Source: Ottowia sp. (lineage in GTDB: Bacteria; Pseudomonadota; Gammaproteobacteria; Burkholderiales; Burkholderiaceae_C). From it: 18,743 bases of DNA. The stretch lies in assembly GCA_023228705.1 (NCBI GenBank), contig JALOAS010000064.1, forward strand, positions 1-18,743, in the 5' to 3' direction. Position numbers and translations under genes: made by a program. Shown here piece after piece: positions 16,666-18,743 of this stretch (within the stretch, counting starts at the first letter, position 1; each line of letters opens with the position of its first letter). The notes beneath the pieces are model-generated. The model was not told the DNA's origin, ran no database searches, and saw only the letters and a program-made list of their open reading frames with translations.

Positions 16666-18522
16666 CTAGCGCCCGCGCAGGAACAGCGCGTCCAGCTCAC
16701 GCAGCGTCAGCTGCCGCCAGGTGGGGCGCCCGTGGTTGCACTGGTCGGCGCGCTCGGTGGTTTCCATCTGGCGCAGCAGCGCGTTCATTTCGGGCAGCGT
16801 CAGTTGCCGGTTGGCGCGCACCGCTGCGTGGCAGGCCATGTTGCCCAGGAGCTCGTCCTGCGCGCGCTGCAGCACGGTGGTCATGTCGTGCGCAGCCAGC
16901 TCGTGCAGCACGCCGCGCGCCAGCGTCACCGGGTCGGCGGCGGCCAGCGCCTGCGGCACCGCACGCACGGCCAGCGTTTGCGCGGAGAACGGCGTCACTT
17001 CAAGCCCGAGCCGGGGCAGCACGTCGGCGGCGGCCTCGGCGGTGGCCAGGTCGGCCTCGGATGCGGCAAACGTGGCCGGAATGAGCAGCGGCTGGCTGGC
17101 GATTCGCGCATCGGCCAGCTGGGCCTTCATTCGTTCGTAGACGATGCGCTCGTGCGCCGCGTGCATGTCAACCAGAACCAGGCCCGCGTCGTTTTCCGCC
17201 AGGATGTAGACGCCATGCAGTTGTGCAATGGCCCGGCCCAGCGGCCAGCCTGCATGTGCCGGCGCGCTGTCGCTTGCAGTGGCCGGCTGCCGGAGCGTGG
17301 CATGCGGCTGCCACAGCAGGCCGAGATCGCGCACCTGGTGACCGTGGGCGGGCAGCGGCAAATTGTGCTGGCTGGGGTAGCGCTGCGGATGGGGGTGCGG
17401 ATGCGCGTGCGCGTGGGCATGCGCAGCAGCGCTCAGGTCGGCAGGGCCGCTGGCTGAAGCGGATGCCGATGCCGCGCTGGCGCCGCCTGCGGCTGCGGCA
17501 CGCGGCGCAGCCAGCGCGTTTTCAAAAGCATGGCGCACCGCCTGGTGCACGTCGCGGCCATCCCGGAAGCGCACCTCGGTCTTGGTGGGGTGCACGTTGA
17601 CGTCGACGCGCGCCGGGTCCACGCGCAGCTGCAGCAGGTAGACCGGCTGGCGCTGGCCGTAAAGCACGTCGTTGTACGCGCTGCGCGCGGCGTGCATGAT
17701 GACCTTGTCGCGGACGAAGCGGCCGTTGACCCAGGTGAACTGGCGGTCGGCGCGGGCGCGAGCGTGGTTGGGCAGGCCGGCGCGGCCGCTCACGTGCACG
17801 CCCGCCGCCCGCGCCTGCACCGGCACGGACTGCTCCAGGAACTCACGCCCCAGCACGTCGGCCATGCGCAGCGCCAGCGTGTCCTCACCGTCGTGGCTGC
17901 GCCAGTGCTCGATGCGCTTGCCGTTGTGCCAGATCTCAAACGCCACGTCCGGGCGCACCAGCGCATGACGGCGCGCTGCTTCCACGCAGTGCGCCAGCTC
18001 GGTGGCGTCGGTCCTGAGGAACTTGCGCCGCGCCGGCACGCTGAAGAAAAGCTCGCACACCTCGACCGTGGTGCCGCGGGTCCGCGCCGCCGGCGCCAGC
18101 TCGCCGCTGCGCCCGTCCAGCCGCCAGGCCGAATCGGCGGCGTCGGTGCGGGAAATCAGGCTGAGGTCGGCAATGGCGTTGATCGCCGCCAGCGCCTCGC
18201 CGCGAAAGCCCATGGTCGCGACCGTCTCCAGGTCGGCCAGGCTGGCAATCTTGCTGGTGGCGTGGCGCATGAGCGCATGCGGCATCTGGTCGGCGGCCAT
18301 GCCTGCGCCGTCGTCCTCCACCCGGATCAGGCGCACGCCCCCGGCGCGCAGGCGCAGCGTGATTTGGCTGGCACCGGCGTCCAGCGCGTTGTCCAGCAGC
18401 TCGCGCACGACCGAAGCGGGGCGCTCGATGACCTCGCCGGCGGCAATCTGGCTGATGAGCGTGTCGGGAAGGGCGCGAATGACGGCCGGTTGCGGTGTCT
18501 GCATGCAATGATTGTCGCGCAT
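16666..18522 (-). CDS. mutL: DNA mismatch repair protein MutL with endonuclease motif and His-rich linker
   Basis: This mismatch repair protein links MutS recognition to strand removal. With the chosen start it has 618 residues. The N-terminal GHKL ATPase has ISQIAAGEVIERPASVVREL, DNALDAG (N45), DDGAGM (70-75) and MGFRGEAL (104-111). The C-terminal domain has DMHAAHERIVYE (452-463), which fits the DQHAx2Ex4E endonuclease motif, plus ACHAAVRA and CNHGRP (595-600). Such MutL proteins nick DNA themselves, as expected where MutH is absent. The linker (about 340-430) is of low complexity: an Ala-Ser run and six alternating His (368-378). The start ATG 18522 is chosen because GAAGAGAA lies just upstream; ATG 18504 (612 residues) is the alternative, and longer extensions run into the repeat region and are unsupported. 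Confidence 0.95.
   Translation of the reverse strand: MRDNHCMQTPQPAVIRALPDTLISQIAAGEVIERPASVVRELLDNALDAGASQITLRLRAGGVRLIRVEDDGAGMAADQMPHALMRHATSKIASLADLETVATMGFRGEALAAINAIADLSLISRTDAADSAWRLDGRSGELAPAARTRGTTVEVCELFFSVPARRKFLRTDATELAHCVEAARRHALVRPDVAFEIWHNGKRIEHWRSHDGEDTLALRMADVLGREFLEQSVPVQARAAGVHVSGRAGLPNHARARADRQFTWVNGRFVRDKVIMHAARSAYNDVLYGQRQPVYLLQLRVDPARVDVNVHPTKTEVRFRDGRDVHQAVRHAFENALAAPRAAAAGGASAASASASASGPADLSAAAHAHAHAHPHPHPQRYPSQHNLPLPAHGHQVRDLGLLWQPHATLRQPATASDSAPAHAGWPLGRAIAQLHGVYILAENDAGLVLVDMHAAHERIVYERMKAQLADARIASQPLLIPATFAASEADLATAEAAADVLPRLGLEVTPFSAQTLAVRAVPQALAAADPVTLARGVLHELAAHDMTTVLQRAQDELLGNMACHAAVRANRQLTLPEMNALLRQMETTERADQCNHGRPTWRQLTLRELDALFLRGR
17389..17421 (-). repeat. 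Alternating His codons in the mutL linker
   Basis: Codons for His alternate with Ala or Pro (HAHAHAHPHPH) at residues 368-378 of MutL. The DNA is a run of near-identical 6-base units, a small microsatellite-like tract inside the interdomain linker. Confidence 0.85.
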
Positions 18523-18623
18523 GGTGTTCTCTTCGCTGGCAGCGATGCCCGATCCAGAATCCATTTTGGTGAGCGCGCTGCCTCGGGCGCGGTGTGCAGC
18601 CGGGAGATGCGCCCGGCGGCGCG

Positions 18624-18653
18624 CCTCCTTTTCTTGGCGCCAAGAAAAGGAGG
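18624..18653. repeat. 30-bp perfect palindrome upstream of mutL
   Basis: Arm cctccttttcttggc is followed directly by its exact reverse complement gccaagaaaaggagg. It is followed by caaaagaaggcg. The combination resembles a dispersed intergenic repeat that I remember from Burkholderiales genomes. It lies about 100 bases before the mutL start and could form a cruciform or an RNA hairpin on either strand. Confidence 0.9.
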
Positions 18654-18681
18654 CAAAAGAAGGCGTCCCCGCTGCCCGTGT

Positions 18682-18702
18682 CCCCAATGCTGCGCATTGG
18701 GG
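18682..18702. repeat. Inverted repeat (9-bp stem) near the right edge
   Basis: ccccaatgc and gcattgggg flank a three-base loop tgc. It is 28 bases beyond the 30-bp palindrome and probably belongs to the same repeat element. No T tract follows, so terminator function is not supported. Confidence 0.8.
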
Positions 18703-18743
18703 CAACCTGCGATGCTCGGTCCTGCGGTGGCACGGTGGAACTC

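Overview
The window is high-GC DNA (by eye well above 60% GC) with closely packed genes. Protein similarity, gene content and repeat style point to a betaproteobacterium of the order Burkholderiales, most likely Comamonadaceae. Three things support this: MutL carries an endonuclease motif, mutL and miaA are adjacent, and two repeats resemble those I remember as dispersed through Comamonadaceae genomes. This placement is inference, because no rRNA or tRNA gene is present to confirm it.

Left part (1-5005). The end of a 2'-5' RNA ligase family gene (thpR-like) is followed by alaS, alanyl-tRNA synthetase. Convergent to alaS is a gene for a bacterial eRF1-like protein (baeRF type) with a degenerate GGQ-like loop. 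A 388-base divergent region separates it from a csaA-like tRNA-binding protein gene that starts with GTG. This half is rich in tRNA and translation functions.

Middle (5023-12086). All genes here are on the plus strand. recQ carries an in-frame array of 84-base repeats inside its zinc-binding module, adding about 131 residues between the first and second zinc cysteines. It is followed by a thiol-disulfide redoxin with a CPAC motif. A 63-codon ORF, overlapping the redoxin stop, looks like the severed N-terminus of an exported dienelactone hydrolase. Next come an acyl-CoA dehydrogenase homologue lacking the usual catalytic Glu, an archaeal-type NMN adenylyltransferase (NadM-like), an archaeal-type phosphoglycerate mutase-like enzyme overlapping it by GTGA, and an isochorismatase-family hydrolase. 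The NadM/mutase-like pair, with the hydrolase 115 bases downstream, is the most plausible undescribed functional unit.

Right part (12403-18743). A minus-strand block reads suhB > trmB (GTGA overlap) > metallo-beta-lactamase-fold hydrolase, end to end. Divergent from it is an hsp20 gene with a convincing sigma-32-type promoter, a strong ribosome binding site and a textbook Rho-independent terminator. Convergent to hsp20 is a mutL > miaA operon (minus strand). The last 120 bases, upstream of mutL, hold a 30-base perfect palindrome and a second hairpin of the kind dispersed between genes in this group.

No complete mobile element, CRISPR array, tRNA or rRNA was seen. The items most worth following up are the recQ repeat insertion, the degenerate GGQ-like loop of the eRF1-like protein, and the NadM/mutase-like gene pair.
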